DNA of 64,000 bases from Methylobacterium gossipiicola (GTDB lineage Bacteria > Pseudomonadota > Alphaproteobacteria > Rhizobiales > Beijerinckiaceae). Made by a program: the position numbers and the translations under genes. Under the pieces are notes generated by a model. It worked only from the letters and a program-made list of their open reading frames with translations. It had not been told where the DNA came from and did not search any database. Every line of letters starts with the position of its first letter. Position 1 is the first letter of the stretch. This document shows, piece by piece, positions 9,616 to 18,918 of this stretch. The DNA lies in the NCBI RefSeq assembly GCF_900113485.1, contig NZ_FOPM01000013.1, positions 1-64,000 on the forward strand. Direction: 5' to 3'.

Positions 9616-9632
9616 CGTATCCTCCGGCGGGA

Positions 9633-10772
9633 TCAGGATTGGGTCTGGAAGGCGGGGTGGACGACCGCACCGCCATGGGTGAGGTTCGTCGCCTTGACGA
9701 GTTCGTCGTCCCGCTTCACCGCCAGGGACTTCGTCTCCTTGTCGATCAGCGTCTCGACGAAGGCGTAGAGGTTCCGCGCGTAGAGGCTCGACGCCGTGGC
9801 GGCGAGGCGGCCGGCCACGTTGAGGTGACCGACGATCTTCACGCCGTGATCCGTGGTGACGATCTCGCCGGCCTTGGCGCCCTCGACGTTGCCGCCGCGC
9901 TCCACCGCGAGATCGATGAGCACCGAGCCAGGCTTCATGCTCGCCACCATGGCCTGCGAGACGAGTTGCGGCGCTGGACGGCCGGGGATGAGGGCCGTGG
10001 TGATGACGATGTCCTGCTTGGCGATGTGGGCCGCCACGAGGTCGGCCTGCTTCTTCTTGTACTCGGCCGACATCTCCTTGGCGTAGCCGCCCGAGGTCTC
10101 GGCTTGCTTGAACTCGTCGTCCTCCACGGCGACGAACTTGGCGCCCAGCGACTCGACCTGCTCCTTGGTGGCGGGGCGCACGTCCGTAGCCGTGACCACG
10201 GCGCCCATGCGGCGGGCGGTGGCGATGGCCTGGAGCCCGGCGACGCCGACGCCCATCACGAAGACGCGGGCGGCCGGAACGGTGCCGGCGGCGGTCATCA
10301 TCATCGGCATGGCGCGGCCGTATTCGGCGGCGCCGTCCACCACGGCGCGGTAGCCGGCGAGGTTGGCCTGGGAGGAGAGCACGTCCATCACCTGCGCACG
10401 GGTGATGCGGGGCATCAGCTCCATGGCGAAGGTGTCGATACCGGCCTGCGCCAGGGCACCGAGGGCCTCTTGGTTGCCGTAAGGGTCCATGATGGCCACG
10501 ACGGTGGCGCCGCGCTTCAGGAGGCCGATCTCGTCGGCGGTCGGGCGGCGAACCTTGAGAACGAGGTCGGCATCCCCGGCGGCCTCGGCGGCCGAACCCG
10601 CGAGGGTGGCGCCGGCCGCTTCGTAGTCGGCGTCGGGGACGCCGGCTTTGAGGCCGGCCCCGGACTGGACCGTGACGCCGGCCCCGAGGCCGACGAATTT
10701 CTTGATCGTTTCAGGCACCGCCGCGACCCGCGGTTCAGCCGGATCCGACTCTGTCAGGACAGCGATGCGCAT
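9633..10772 (-). CDS. pntAA: NAD(P) transhydrogenase subunit alpha part 1
   Basis: Soluble NAD(H)-binding domain I of transhydrogenase, related to alanine dehydrogenase. 379 residues, starting [25 protein letters not shown]. The family motif [25 protein letters not shown] is present (about residues 118-142), followed by the Rossmann glycine loop [20 protein letters not shown] and the mobile-loop region with GGYAKEMS. First structural gene of the pnt operon; a small membrane protein gene lies just upstream on the same strand. Confidence 0.98.
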   Translation of the reverse strand: MRIAVLTESDPAEPRVAAVPETIKKFVGLGAGVTVQSGAGLKAGVPDADYEAAGATLAGSAAEAAGDADLVLKVRRPTADEIGLLKRGATVVAIMDPYGNQEALGALAQAGIDTFAMELMPRITRAQVMDVLSSQANLAGYRAVVDGAAEYGRAMPMMMTAAGTVPAARVFVMGVGVAGLQAIATARRMGAVVTATDVRPATKEQVESLGAKFVAVEDDEFKQAETSGGYAKEMSAEYKKKQADLVAAHIAKQDIVITTALIPGRPAPQLVSQAMVASMKPGSVLIDLAVERGGNVEGAKAGEIVTTDHGVKIVGHLNVAGRLAATASSLYARNLYAFVETLIDKETKSLAVKRDDELVKATNLTHGGAVVHPAFQTQS

Positions 10773-10889
10773 TCAGGAAGTCCCCCTCGGCGATCCTCCG
10801 GGATCACCGCAAATCACAGGAATATAGAGCCTGAAGTCTGGTATGCCAGCGATTCCAGGCTACGTCACGCGAAGAAGAGGTGCCGCCTG

Positions 10890-11183
10890 TCAGGCGAAGA
10901 AGAGATACATCAGTAGGAGCACGGCGACGGCCACGGGGGCCTTCCAGCCGATGGCCGGCGCGAGGGCGCCCACGGCTCCGGCGGCGCCGGACACGATGAC
11001 GGCGAGGATCGCGGTCAGCCAAGCTTCGTGGATGCCGCCGATGGCGAGGGCAAGCACCCAACAAATCACGACGCTGGTACCGATTTCAACGAAACGAACG
11101 AAGCCGCGATAGGTCTGCTCGTGGGTCTTCTCGTCCATGGCGGGGCTGTACTGCACGCCGGACGCGGTCTTCAAACTAGCCAT
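10890..11183 (-). CDS. aa3-type cytochrome c oxidase subunit IV-like small membrane protein
   Basis: A 97-residue protein with an N-terminal soluble tail, the motif DEKTHEQTYRGFVRF and two or three hydrophobic helices. The motif and the helix after it match the bacterial aa3-oxidase subunit IV family (Pfam-type COX_aa3_su_IV), here extended by extra helices. In many alphaproteobacteria a gene of this family directly precedes pntAA, as here, so a respiratory or transhydrogenase-related membrane role is likely, but no function is proven. Start ATG at MASLKTAS was kept; an internal ATG at MDEKTHEQ (11138) lacks a ribosome site. Confidence 0.8.
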   Translation of the reverse strand: MASLKTASGVQYSPAMDEKTHEQTYRGFVRFVEIGTSVVICWVLALAIGGIHEAWLTAILAVIVSGAAGAVGALAPAIGWKAPVAVAVLLLMYLFFA

Positions 11184-11284
11184 TTTAGGGGCTTCCCCGT
11201 GGTTTTATCTTGGTTTGTTCCAAGGGGATTTAGCGCATGCCCCCGGCCCCCGCAATCAGCATGCATGCCATGCAAAGGCCACGA

Positions 11285-11302
11285 AGCGTGATTTGTCACG
11301 CT
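11285..11302. repeat. Short perfect hairpin AGCGTGA-TTTG-TCACGCT
   Basis: A 7-bp perfect stem with a 4-base loop, about 40 bases past the end of the AarF-like gene (minus strand). The half TCACGCTGGC recurs at 11341-11350, overlapping that gene's stop codon. It could be a weak terminator or a binding site; there is no T-tract. Confidence 0.35.
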
Positions 11303-11340
11303 GGCGACACATGGGGCCGGCGGCGTCTCAGGCCGGCAAA

Positions 11341-12705
11341 TCACGCTGGCAAGGGAAGGCCCGCGCGAGTCAGGGCCTCGCCCTGGCGGGCTTCGAGTTC
11401 GGCCAGGGAAAACCGCTCGATCTCGGCCTCGAAGAGGCGGTGGTAGTTCAGCTCCGAGCGCAGGTGCAGGAACACCGCCCCGAGGCCGACGGCGGCGCGA
11501 TCCATGAACACGAATTCCTGCGGCACCGTCACGGGGCCACGCGCCTTCAGGGCCTGGTGCACCTCGAAGGCCTGGCGCCGGCCGTATTCGCCGGGCTTGA
11601 CGCCATCGGCCACGGTCCGGGTACGGTCCTCCAGAATCGGTCCGTAGATGAAGCGTGCCCAGATGTTGAGGATCTCGATGAGGTCCTTGTTGAGGTTCTT
11701 GAAGCCCCAGACCTCGTAGGCGTGGACGATGCGGGCCTCGTCGTTCTCCAGAAGCCCGCGATAGAGGTCGACCACGCCGCCGACGAAGCGGGGGTGGAAG
11801 ATGCGCACGCAGCCGTAATCGAGGAGGTTGATCCCCCGCGCCTCCCCGTCTTGCGAGAACACCGTGTAGTTGCCGAGATGCGGGTCGCCGTGGATGACGG
11901 CGGCGCGGCTGAACGGATGCCACCACGCCTTGAACATCGCCCGCGCGAGGCGGTTGCGGATCTCGATGGGCGCGTCCGCGAAGGTCAGGATGCGCTCGCC
12001 GTCGAGCCAGCCGAGGGTGAGCAGGCGCTGGGTCGAGAGGTCGGCGTGGATGTCGGGCACCCGCACCTCGGGCACGTCGCGCAGGACGTTGCCGTAGAGC
12101 GCGGCGTGCTTCGCTTCGCGTGCGTAATCGAGCTCTTCGCGGACCCGGGCGCCAATTTCCTTCGCGATCTCACGGGTATCGAGCCAGGAGCTCATGCGGC
12201 GGTGGAGGGCGAAGGCGACCTCCAACTGCTTCAAGTCTGCCTCCACGGCCGACTGCATGTCGGGATACTGGAGCTTGCAGGCGAGGGCCGTGCCGTCGCG
12301 GGCGGTGGCCCGGTGGACTTGACCCAGGGAGGCGGCGGCGGCCGGCTTGAGGTCGAAGGACCCGAACCGCGTCTGCCAGTCGGCCCCGAGTTCGGCCATC
12401 ATCCGGCGCTTGACGAAGGCTGCGCCCATGGGCGGCGCATCGGCCTGGAGCTTCTGCAACTCGGCGGCGTATTCGGGCGGCAGCAAATCCGGAACGGTGG
12501 CAAGGAGTTGCGCCACCTTCATGATGGGCCCCTTGAGGCCCCCCAGCGCCTGGGCCAGGGCGGCGGCGTTGTTCGGCGCCTCCTTGCCGCCGAACAGCCG
12601 GGCGCCGGCCATGCGGGCCGCGACCCCGCCGACATTGACGCCGACGCGGGCATAGCGGCTGGCGCGCGCGGAGAAGCGGTTGGCTTCGCTGTCGTGATCG
12701 GCCAT
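11341..12705 (-). CDS. AarF/ABC1/UbiB-family atypical kinase
   Basis: A 454-residue protein of the ADCK/UbiB family, whose members are atypical kinases or ATPases that support ubiquinone synthesis and membrane lipid homeostasis. Visible: the family QLL segment GPIMKVAQLLATVPDLLP (about 57-75), in which the usual KxGQ reads KVAQ; the Ala-rich nucleotide loop AAAASLGQVHRA; a catalytic HGDPHLGNY; and LLDYGCVR in place of DFG. There is no C-terminal transmembrane pair as in classic UbiB. Start ATG at MADHDSEA has AAAGAG upstream. It stands alone, with a near-perfect palindrome upstream. Whether it acts in quinone synthesis is open. Confidence 0.88.
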   Translation of the reverse strand: MADHDSEANRFSARASRYARVGVNVGGVAARMAGARLFGGKEAPNNAAALAQALGGLKGPIMKVAQLLATVPDLLPPEYAAELQKLQADAPPMGAAFVKRRMMAELGADWQTRFGSFDLKPAAAASLGQVHRATARDGTALACKLQYPDMQSAVEADLKQLEVAFALHRRMSSWLDTREIAKEIGARVREELDYAREAKHAALYGNVLRDVPEVRVPDIHADLSTQRLLTLGWLDGERILTFADAPIEIRNRLARAMFKAWWHPFSRAAVIHGDPHLGNYTVFSQDGEARGINLLDYGCVRIFHPRFVGGVVDLYRGLLENDEARIVHAYEVWGFKNLNKDLIEILNIWARFIYGPILEDRTRTVADGVKPGEYGRRQAFEVHQALKARGPVTVPQEFVFMDRAAVGLGAVFLHLRSELNYHRLFEAEIERFSLAELEARQGEALTRAGLPLPA

Positions 12706-12740
12706 CGGGCTCTTTGCGGTCTCGCGGGGCTTCAGGAGCC

Positions 12741-12762
12741 GGTTGCGGACATGTCTGCAACC
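12741..12762. promoter_or_regulatory. 22-bp near-perfect palindrome upstream of the AarF-like gene
   Basis: Arms GGTTGC (12741-12746) and GCAACC (12757-12762) flank the central palindrome GACATGTC (12748-12755); only one of eleven symmetric pairs mismatches. It lies about 36 bases upstream of the ATG at 12705, where a repressor or activator site would sit. No T-tract follows, so an operator is more likely than a terminator. Confidence 0.5.
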
Positions 12763-12860
12763 GATGATGCTCCTTGAGATAAGCCCGTCCGCGTCCCCTG
12801 CCAGGGCGCTGCGCCGTTGCGGCGCGGTGGGACGGTTCAGCGCCGGGCGTCCAGCCGCCC

Positions 12861-14735
12861 CTAATCCTCCATCGCCTCCAACTCCGCGATCATCCCCTCG
12901 ATCATAGTCAGTCCGATCTGCCAGAAGCCCGGATCGCGGGCGTCGAGGCCGAAGGGGGCGAGGAGTTCGCCGTAGGGCTTGGCGCCGCCGGCCGAGAGGA
13001 GGGCGAAGTAGCGCTCGACGAAGCCGTCCTCGGCCCGGGCGTAGACCCCGTAGAGGGAGTTCACGAGGCAATCGCCGAAGGCATAGGCGTAGACGTAGAA
13101 CGGCGAATGGATGAAGTGCGGGATGTAGGCCCAGAACGGCTCGTAGCCCGCGTCCAGCGCGATGGCCGGGCCGAGACTCTCGGCCTGCACCGACATCCAG
13201 AGGGCGTTGATGGCCTCGGCCGTGAGTTCGCCCTGGCCCCGCGCGAGGTGGACCTTACGCTCGAAGGCGTAGAACGCGATCTGGCGCACCACCGTGTTGA
13301 TCATGTCCTCGACCTTGGCCGCCAACATCGCCCGGCGTTGGGTGGTGTTCGTGGTGGCGGCCAGCAGGCGGCGGAAGGTCAGCATCTCGCCGAACACGCT
13401 CGCGGTTTCGGCGAGCGTCAGGGGGGTGGGCGCCATCAGGGCGCCGTTGGGGCCGGCGAGCACTTGGTGCACGCCGTGGCCGAGTTCGTGCGCGAGGGTC
13501 ATCACATCGCGCGGCTTGCCCTGGTAGTTCACCAGGACATAGGGGTGGGCGGAAGGCACCGTCGGGTGGGCGAAGGCGCCCGGTGCCTTGCCGGGGCGGG
13601 TCGGCGCGTCGATCCAGTTGCGGTCGAAGAACGTCCGGGCGATGTCGGCCATGCGCGGCGAGAACGCGCCGTAGGCGTCCAGCACCGTGTCGCGGGCCTC
13701 CGTCCAGGGAATCGTGCGCTGCTCGACCTTCGGCAGGGGCGCGTTGCGGTCCCAATACGGCAGGGCCTCGACCCCGAACCACTTGGCCTTCAACCGGTAA
13801 TAGCGGTGCGATAGGCGCGGATAGGCCGCCTGCACGGCCGCCACCAGGGCGTCGACCACCTCGGGCTCGACCCGGTTCGAGAGGTGGCGGGATTCGGCAA
13901 CATCGGTGAAGCCCCGCCAGCGGTCGTTGATTTCCTTGTCCTTGGCGAGCGTGTTGGTGATGAGTGTGAAGGTGCGCAGATTGGCGCGGAACACCTCGCT
14001 CAAGGCGCTCGCCGCTTCCTTGCGCACGGCCCCGTCCGGGTCCTGCAGACGGTTGAGGGTCGGCTCCAGGGTGAGCTGCTCGCCCTGAACGGGAAACCGC
14101 AGGGCCGCGATGGTGCCGTCGAACAGGCGGTTCCAGGCCGAGCGGCCCGTCACCGACTTCTCGAGGAACAGCTTTTCCGTGCGGTCGTCGAGCTGGAACG
14201 GCTTCTCGCGGCGCAGATCCTCGAGCCACGGCGCGTAGGCGGCGAGCGGTCCCTCCGCCATGGCGGCGTTCAAGGCGGCGTCGCCGATGCGGTTGAGTTC
14301 GAGGCCGAAGAACAGGAGGTGGGCGGAGGCCGTGGTGAGGCGCTCCTGGGTGTCGCCGTAGAACTTTTCGCGGGTCTCGTCGGTGGTGTCCCCGGAATAG
14401 ACGAGGCCGGCGAACGACATCAGGCGGCCGAGAAGATCTTCGATCGCCTCGTAGGCGCGCACGGCCTCGGCGAGCCGGGCGGAAGCGTCGGACCCGGCGG
14501 CGAGGTCGGCGAGGCGGCCGGCGAAACGCTCGGAGAAGTCGCGGCAGGCCGTCTCGGCCCGGGCGAGGTCGGTCCGGAAATCGGGCGCGTCGATGCCGGA
14601 ATAGAGGTCGCGCAAATCCCACTCGGGCAGGACGCCGAGGTCTGCGGCATGGGCGGCGGCCCTTGCGGCGCTCGCTCCCTCGGGGGTGGCGGCGAGGCCC
14701 ACGCGGAGGGCGGGGGCGACGGCTCGGCTCGGCAT
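12861..14735 (-). CDS. pepF: M3-family oligoendopeptidase F
   Basis: Cytoplasmic zinc metallopeptidase that cuts short peptides. 624 residues. The oligoendopeptidase N-terminal domain is followed by the M3 catalytic region with HELGHGVHQ (zinc ligands plus catalytic Glu), a downstream Glu in the ETASVFGEM helix as third ligand, and the HFIHSPFYVYAYAFGD segment typical of PepF. Start ATG at MPSRAVAP has AGGAAG six bases upstream. It is divergently oriented from the response regulator gene with about 300 bases between. A housekeeping role in peptide turnover is likely. Confidence 0.95.
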   Translation of the reverse strand: MPSRAVAPALRVGLAATPEGASAARAAAHAADLGVLPEWDLRDLYSGIDAPDFRTDLARAETACRDFSERFAGRLADLAAGSDASARLAEAVRAYEAIEDLLGRLMSFAGLVYSGDTTDETREKFYGDTQERLTTASAHLLFFGLELNRIGDAALNAAMAEGPLAAYAPWLEDLRREKPFQLDDRTEKLFLEKSVTGRSAWNRLFDGTIAALRFPVQGEQLTLEPTLNRLQDPDGAVRKEAASALSEVFRANLRTFTLITNTLAKDKEINDRWRGFTDVAESRHLSNRVEPEVVDALVAAVQAAYPRLSHRYYRLKAKWFGVEALPYWDRNAPLPKVEQRTIPWTEARDTVLDAYGAFSPRMADIARTFFDRNWIDAPTRPGKAPGAFAHPTVPSAHPYVLVNYQGKPRDVMTLAHELGHGVHQVLAGPNGALMAPTPLTLAETASVFGEMLTFRRLLAATTNTTQRRAMLAAKVEDMINTVVRQIAFYAFERKVHLARGQGELTAEAINALWMSVQAESLGPAIALDAGYEPFWAYIPHFIHSPFYVYAYAFGDCLVNSLYGVYARAEDGFVERYFALLSAGGAKPYGELLAPFGLDARDPGFWQIGLTMIEGMIAELEAMED

Positions 14736-15036
14736 GGCGGCTTCCTGGGGGCGGACGTGAGGCGCGATCCCGGACGGCGCACGGGTTCGTGAGCCGGTGA
14801 TATCGAGCGGCCGGCGTCCGCGATCAACCGGTCGGTGCGCGAAAGGCAGCCGCTCGGGACATGAAAGACAGGGGTGCGACCTCGGCGACGCGAGCCCCCG
14901 GGAGAATGAGATCGTCGTTAAGCGCGGCTTTACGCTCTTTCGGCACTCTGCGGATCGAAACGAAACAGTCTGGCGCCGTGCAACCGAGTTCGTCTCGCCG
15001 CGCGATCGCCCCCACCGAGACCCAGGCTTCAGCCCC
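14736..15036. other. Divergent intergenic region pepF / response regulator
   Basis: About 300 bases with no convincing gene; it must hold the promoters of both flanking genes. It contains a near match to the CtrA consensus, TTAA-N7-TTTA at 14918-14932 (one mismatch in the second half-site), on the response regulator side. Confidence 0.5.
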
Positions 15037-16527
15037 ATGTCGACAACGGTCCTCATCGTCGACGACGATCCCGTGCAGCGCCGCCTCGCCGAGGCGATGG
15101 TGCGCCGGCTCGGTTTCGACGCGAAGGTCGCGGAAAGCGGCACCGATGGGCTCAGCGTCCTGCGCTCGGGCGAGCCCGTGGACGTGATGCTCCTCGACCT
15201 CGTCATGCCGGGTGGCCTCGACGGCCTCGGCGTCCTGGCGGAGATGCGCAAATCCGGCCTCGACGTGCCCGTCATCGTCCAGACGGCCAACGGCTCCATC
15301 GATGCCGTGGTCACGGCCATGCGGGCCGGCGCCGTCGATTTCGTGGTGAAGCCCGCCGGCGCCGAGCGTCTGCAGGTCTCCATCAAGAACGCCCTCAAGG
15401 TCGACCACCTCGAGGAGGAGGTCCGCCGCATGCGTCGGCGCGCCTCCGGCTCCCTCTCCTTCAAGGACCTCACCTCGAAGAGCCCCGACATGGAGCGGGT
15501 GACGCGGCTCGCCGAGCGCTCGGCCCGCTCCAACATTCCGGTGCTGATCGAGGGCGAGTCGGGCGTCGGCAAGGAGGTGCTGGCCCGCGCCATCCAGGGC
15601 TCGGGCGACCGGCGCGGCAAGCCGTTCGTCACGGTCAATTGCGGGGCAATCCCCGACAACCTCGTGGAATCGACCCTGTTCGGCCACGAGAAGGGGGCGT
15701 TCACGGGTGCCACCGAACGGCACATGGGCAAGTTCGTCGAGGCGTCGGGCGGGACGCTGTTCCTCGACGAGATCGGCGAGCTTCCCCTCGACGCCCAGGT
15801 GAAGCTTCTGCGCGCCCTGCAGGAGGGCGAGGTTGATCCCGTCGGCGCCAAGCGCAGCGTCCGGGTGGATATCCGCCTCATCTCGGCGACGAACCGCTCG
15901 CTCCTCGACCTCGTGAAGCAGGGCCGGTTCCGCGAGGATCTCTATTACCGCCTCAACGTCTTCCCCATGACCCTGCCGCCCCTGCGCGCGCGCCGGGAAG
16001 ACATTCCCGATCTCGTGCGCTCGTTCTGCGCCCGGTTCGCGGCGGAAGAGGGCAAGAGGGTCCGGGCCATCACCCCCGAGGCCATGGCCCTGCTCACCCG
16101 CTACGGCTGGCCCGGCAACGTGCGTCAGCTCGAGAACGCCCTGTTCCGCGCCGTGGTGCTGGCCGACGGCGACGAGCTCACCGTGGCGGAATTTCCCCAG
16201 ATCGCCGCCCAGGTCGAGGGGTTCGACGTGCGGATCCCCGCCGCCCCGGTGCAGCCCCTGGTTCAGGCCGGGGCGCTGGAGCCCGTGCGCGAGATCGTCC
16301 GGGTCGAGGTGCGCGACCCCCACGGGATGAGCCTCGTCGCCGAGGAGACCGGCGAGATGAAGACCATGGATGTCCTCGAGGCGGAGATCATCCGCTTCGC
16401 CCTGCAATTCTACCGGGGCCGGATGTCGGAAGTCTCGCGCCGCCTCGGAATCGGCCGATCCACCCTCTATCGCAAGCTCAAGGACCTCGGTCTCGACGGC
16501 GACGACAAGGCCGAGGACGCGGCGTAG
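15037..16527 (+). CDS. Sigma-54-dependent response regulator (NtrC family)
   Basis: A 496-residue transcription activator with three parts: receiver domain (about 1-120) with phospho-acceptor Asp54 in LLDLVMPG; AAA+ domain (about 150-385) with Walker A GESGVGKE, an intact GAFTGA loop that contacts sigma-54, and Walker B LFLDEIGELP; C-terminal Fis-type helix-turn-helix (MSEVSRRLGIGRSTLYRKLK). It should open RpoN promoters when phosphorylated. No histidine kinase is adjacent, so it is an orphan. An L,D-transpeptidase and a DUF882 gene follow on the same strand, each with its own leader; a shared regulon is only a guess. Confidence 0.95.
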   Translation: MSTTVLIVDDDPVQRRLAEAMVRRLGFDAKVAESGTDGLSVLRSGEPVDVMLLDLVMPGGLDGLGVLAEMRKSGLDVPVIVQTANGSIDAVVTAMRAGAVDFVVKPAGAERLQVSIKNALKVDHLEEEVRRMRRRASGSLSFKDLTSKSPDMERVTRLAERSARSNIPVLIEGESGVGKEVLARAIQGSGDRRGKPFVTVNCGAIPDNLVESTLFGHEKGAFTGATERHMGKFVEASGGTLFLDEIGELPLDAQVKLLRALQEGEVDPVGAKRSVRVDIRLISATNRSLLDLVKQGRFREDLYYRLNVFPMTLPPLRARREDIPDLVRSFCARFAAEEGKRVRAITPEAMALLTRYGWPGNVRQLENALFRAVVLADGDELTVAEFPQIAAQVEGFDVRIPAAPVQPLVQAGALEPVREIVRVEVRDPHGMSLVAEETGEMKTMDVLEAEIIRFALQFYRGRMSEVSRRLGIGRSTLYRKLKDLGLDGDDKAEDAA

Positions 16528-16651
16528 CCGCTCCCCGCCCACCCGACGATCGCGGCCCGCCCCTCGCGGTGCGTGCCGTTGCGCACCCGGCGCCCGAGTG
16601 GCTAACGTTAACTCACCCGATCGGCGCTGGCCGATCCTAGGGAGCTCATCC

Positions 16652-18700
16652 ATGGGCGTCACGCGCTCCGCCTCCGTCGCCCTGTCGGCCCTCGTGGCCA
16701 GCTGCATCGGATACGCCGCCCAGGCCGAGGTCGCTGAGCCACCGGCCCGGACGGAGGCTTCGGAACGGACCGATGCCCCCGTGGTGCAGAAGGCGTCCGT
16801 CGATCCGGCGACCCCCAGTCCGGTGACGCCGGACGCGGCGAAACCCGCTTCCGTGGCGCCGGAGGCGCCCAAGCCCCCGGCGGACGCGGCCGTCGCCCCG
16901 ACCCCCGACGCGGCCTCCGCCCCCGTCGCCGAGACCCCTGCTCCGCCCCCGGTTCCGAGTGATCCCTTGAGCGCCGCCGTGGCGGCGCGCCTCGCCGAGT
17001 CCACGCCCCTCCTCGCCCGCCTGACCACGAAGGAGCGCGAGGCGATCCAGGCCTTCTATGCGCTGGGCGCCTTCAAGCCCGTCTGGATCGTCGACGGGGC
17101 CTACACGCCGGCCGCCAAGGCCGCCAGCGCCCGCCTCGCCGCCGCCGGCGAGGACGGACTCAAGGCTGCCGCCTATCCAGTGCCCGTGCTCGGCACCCAG
17201 CCCCTGACCGAGGCGCAGGTGGCCGATGCCGAATTGAAACTCTCGGCGGCGGTGGTTCTCTACGCCCGCGACGCGCGGGGCGGGCGCATCCATCTGCCGA
17301 GCCTGTCCCGCCTCATCACACCGACCCTCGACCTGCCCGCCGCCGACGCCGTCCTCGGCCGGATCGCCACGGCCGGGGCGCAGGCCGGCGCCCTGCTGCA
17401 AGCCTACAACCCGTCGCAACCCGGCTACCTCGCCCTGAAGGCGCGCCTCGCCGCCGCCCGGAACGGCCACGGCGCCCCCGAGCCCACGGTACAGCTGCCC
17501 GCCGGGCCGGTGCTGAAACTCGGCATGCGCGACCCCCGGGTGCCGGCCCTGCGCGCCCGCTTCGCCCTCGCCAGCCGCGCACCCGGCACCCTCGACGACG
17601 CGCCGGGCGAGGCGGATGCCTACGATGCCGCCGTCGCCGCCGCCGTCGCGAGTTTCCAGCGCCGCCGCGGTCTGCCCGCGACCGGTACCCTCACTCAGCA
17701 GACCGTGGCGGCGCTCGGCCGCCCCGACGCCGCGCCTGCCTCCGACGACGAGGCCGCCCTCATCGTCAACATGGAGCGCTGGCGCTGGCTGCCGGCCGAT
17801 CTCGGGCGCGACTACGTGATGGTCAACATCCCGGAATTCCAGGTCCGGGTGTTCAAGGACGGCCGCAAACGCGACGAGGCCCGCGTCATCGTCGGCAAGG
17901 TCGAAAGCCCGACGCCGATCTTTTCGGGGCTGATGGAATACGCCGTCGTCAATCCGTCCTGGAACGTGCCGCCCTCGATCCTCAAGAACGAGTTCCTACC
18001 CGGCCTCGCCCGCGACCCGAACTATGCGGCCCGGCGCGGCTACGAGGTGGTCTACCGCAACGGCACCGTCTCGGTCCGCCAGCCGCCGGGGGAGCGCAAC
18101 GCGCTGGGCTTCATCAAGTTCATGTTCCCCAACAACCACGCGGTCTACCTGCACGACACGCCCAACCGCTCGTTGTTCTCCGGATCGCGCCGGGCGCTCA
18201 GCCACGGCTGCGTGCGGGTGGACGACCCCTTCCGCTTCGCCGACGCGGTGTTGCCCGAGGCCTGGACCGGCGAGCGCCTGAAGAAGCTCATCGGCAAGGG
18301 CGAGCGCACCGTGCGGCTGGCCGAGAAGTTGCCGGTGCATCTGGCCTACTTCACGGCCTTCGTGGACGATGCCGGGGCCTTCCGGACCCTGCCGGACCTC
18401 TACGGCTACGATGCCCGCATGAAGATCGCCCTCGGCCTCGCCCCCGGCAGCCTGCTGGTGGCCAAGGCTCCGGCCCCCAAGGCCACCGCCGGGAAGCCGG
18501 CGCCGAAGCTCGCTACACCCGAGGCGGCGCCGAAGCCGCGCGTCACCACCACCGCCCCCGAACCGCGGCGCAAGCCCGTGCGTGAAGTCCGGGCTGGGGA
18601 GCCGAGGCCCGCCCGCACCGCCGCCCGGCCGCCGGAGGAGTTCGGCGAGCCCGGCCTGTGGGGGCCGGTGGCGCCGCGTCCCTCCGCCGGGTGGTGGTAG
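16652..18700 (+). CDS. Murein L,D-transpeptidase (YcbB-like)
   Basis: A 682-residue exported enzyme that cross-links peptidoglycan stem peptides (3-3 links) or attaches proteins to them. A signal peptide covers about residues 1-26, then a long Pro/Ala-rich linker (about 27-110), a YcbB-type scaffold domain, a peptidoglycan-binding domain (VASFQRRRGLPATGTLTQQTVAAL) and the YkuD catalytic domain with SHGCVRVDD holding the active-site Cys. The C-terminal tail is Lys/Pro/Arg-rich and low-complexity. Start ATG has GGGAG eight bases upstream. A strong hairpin follows the stop. It precedes another probable cell-wall gene. Confidence 0.93.
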   Translation: MGVTRSASVALSALVASCIGYAAQAEVAEPPARTEASERTDAPVVQKASVDPATPSPVTPDAAKPASVAPEAPKPPADAAVAPTPDAASAPVAETPAPPPVPSDPLSAAVAARLAESTPLLARLTTKEREAIQAFYALGAFKPVWIVDGAYTPAAKAASARLAAAGEDGLKAAAYPVPVLGTQPLTEAQVADAELKLSAAVVLYARDARGGRIHLPSLSRLITPTLDLPAADAVLGRIATAGAQAGALLQAYNPSQPGYLALKARLAAARNGHGAPEPTVQLPAGPVLKLGMRDPRVPALRARFALASRAPGTLDDAPGEADAYDAAVAAAVASFQRRRGLPATGTLTQQTVAALGRPDAAPASDDEAALIVNMERWRWLPADLGRDYVMVNIPEFQVRVFKDGRKRDEARVIVGKVESPTPIFSGLMEYAVVNPSWNVPPSILKNEFLPGLARDPNYAARRGYEVVYRNGTVSVRQPPGERNALGFIKFMFPNNHAVYLHDTPNRSLFSGSRRALSHGCVRVDDPFRFADAVLPEAWTGERLKKLIGKGERTVRLAEKLPVHLAYFTAFVDDAGAFRTLPDLYGYDARMKIALGLAPGSLLVAKAPAPKATAGKPAPKLATPEAAPKPRVTTTAPEPRRKPVREVRAGEPRPARTAARPPEEFGEPGLWGPVAPRPSAGWW

Positions 18701-18738
18701 AGGGTCCAGGCTGATCGGGCCGCCTCGATGGGGACAAC

Positions 18739-18766
18739 CCCCGCCGTGCGTTCGCACACGGCGGGG
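18739..18766 (+). terminator. Hairpin after the L,D-transpeptidase gene
   Basis: Perfect 10-bp stem, CCCCGCCGTG (18739-18748) and CACGGCGGGG (18757-18766), with an 8-base loop, 38 bases past the stop codon. Only a weak T-run (GATTTCG) follows, so efficiency is uncertain. Confidence 0.6.
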
Positions 18767-18918
18767 CACGATTTCGCCACGGTTCGATCTTAGCCATAAG
18801 GTGACTCAATCGGTGAACGGCCGGGGCCGCGATAACCGAGCGTTTACGGTTTTCGACAAGGTTGCGTTCACCACGATCCGGCGCGTCATGCGGGATCTGG
18901 CGAGAGGGTAAGGCCATC

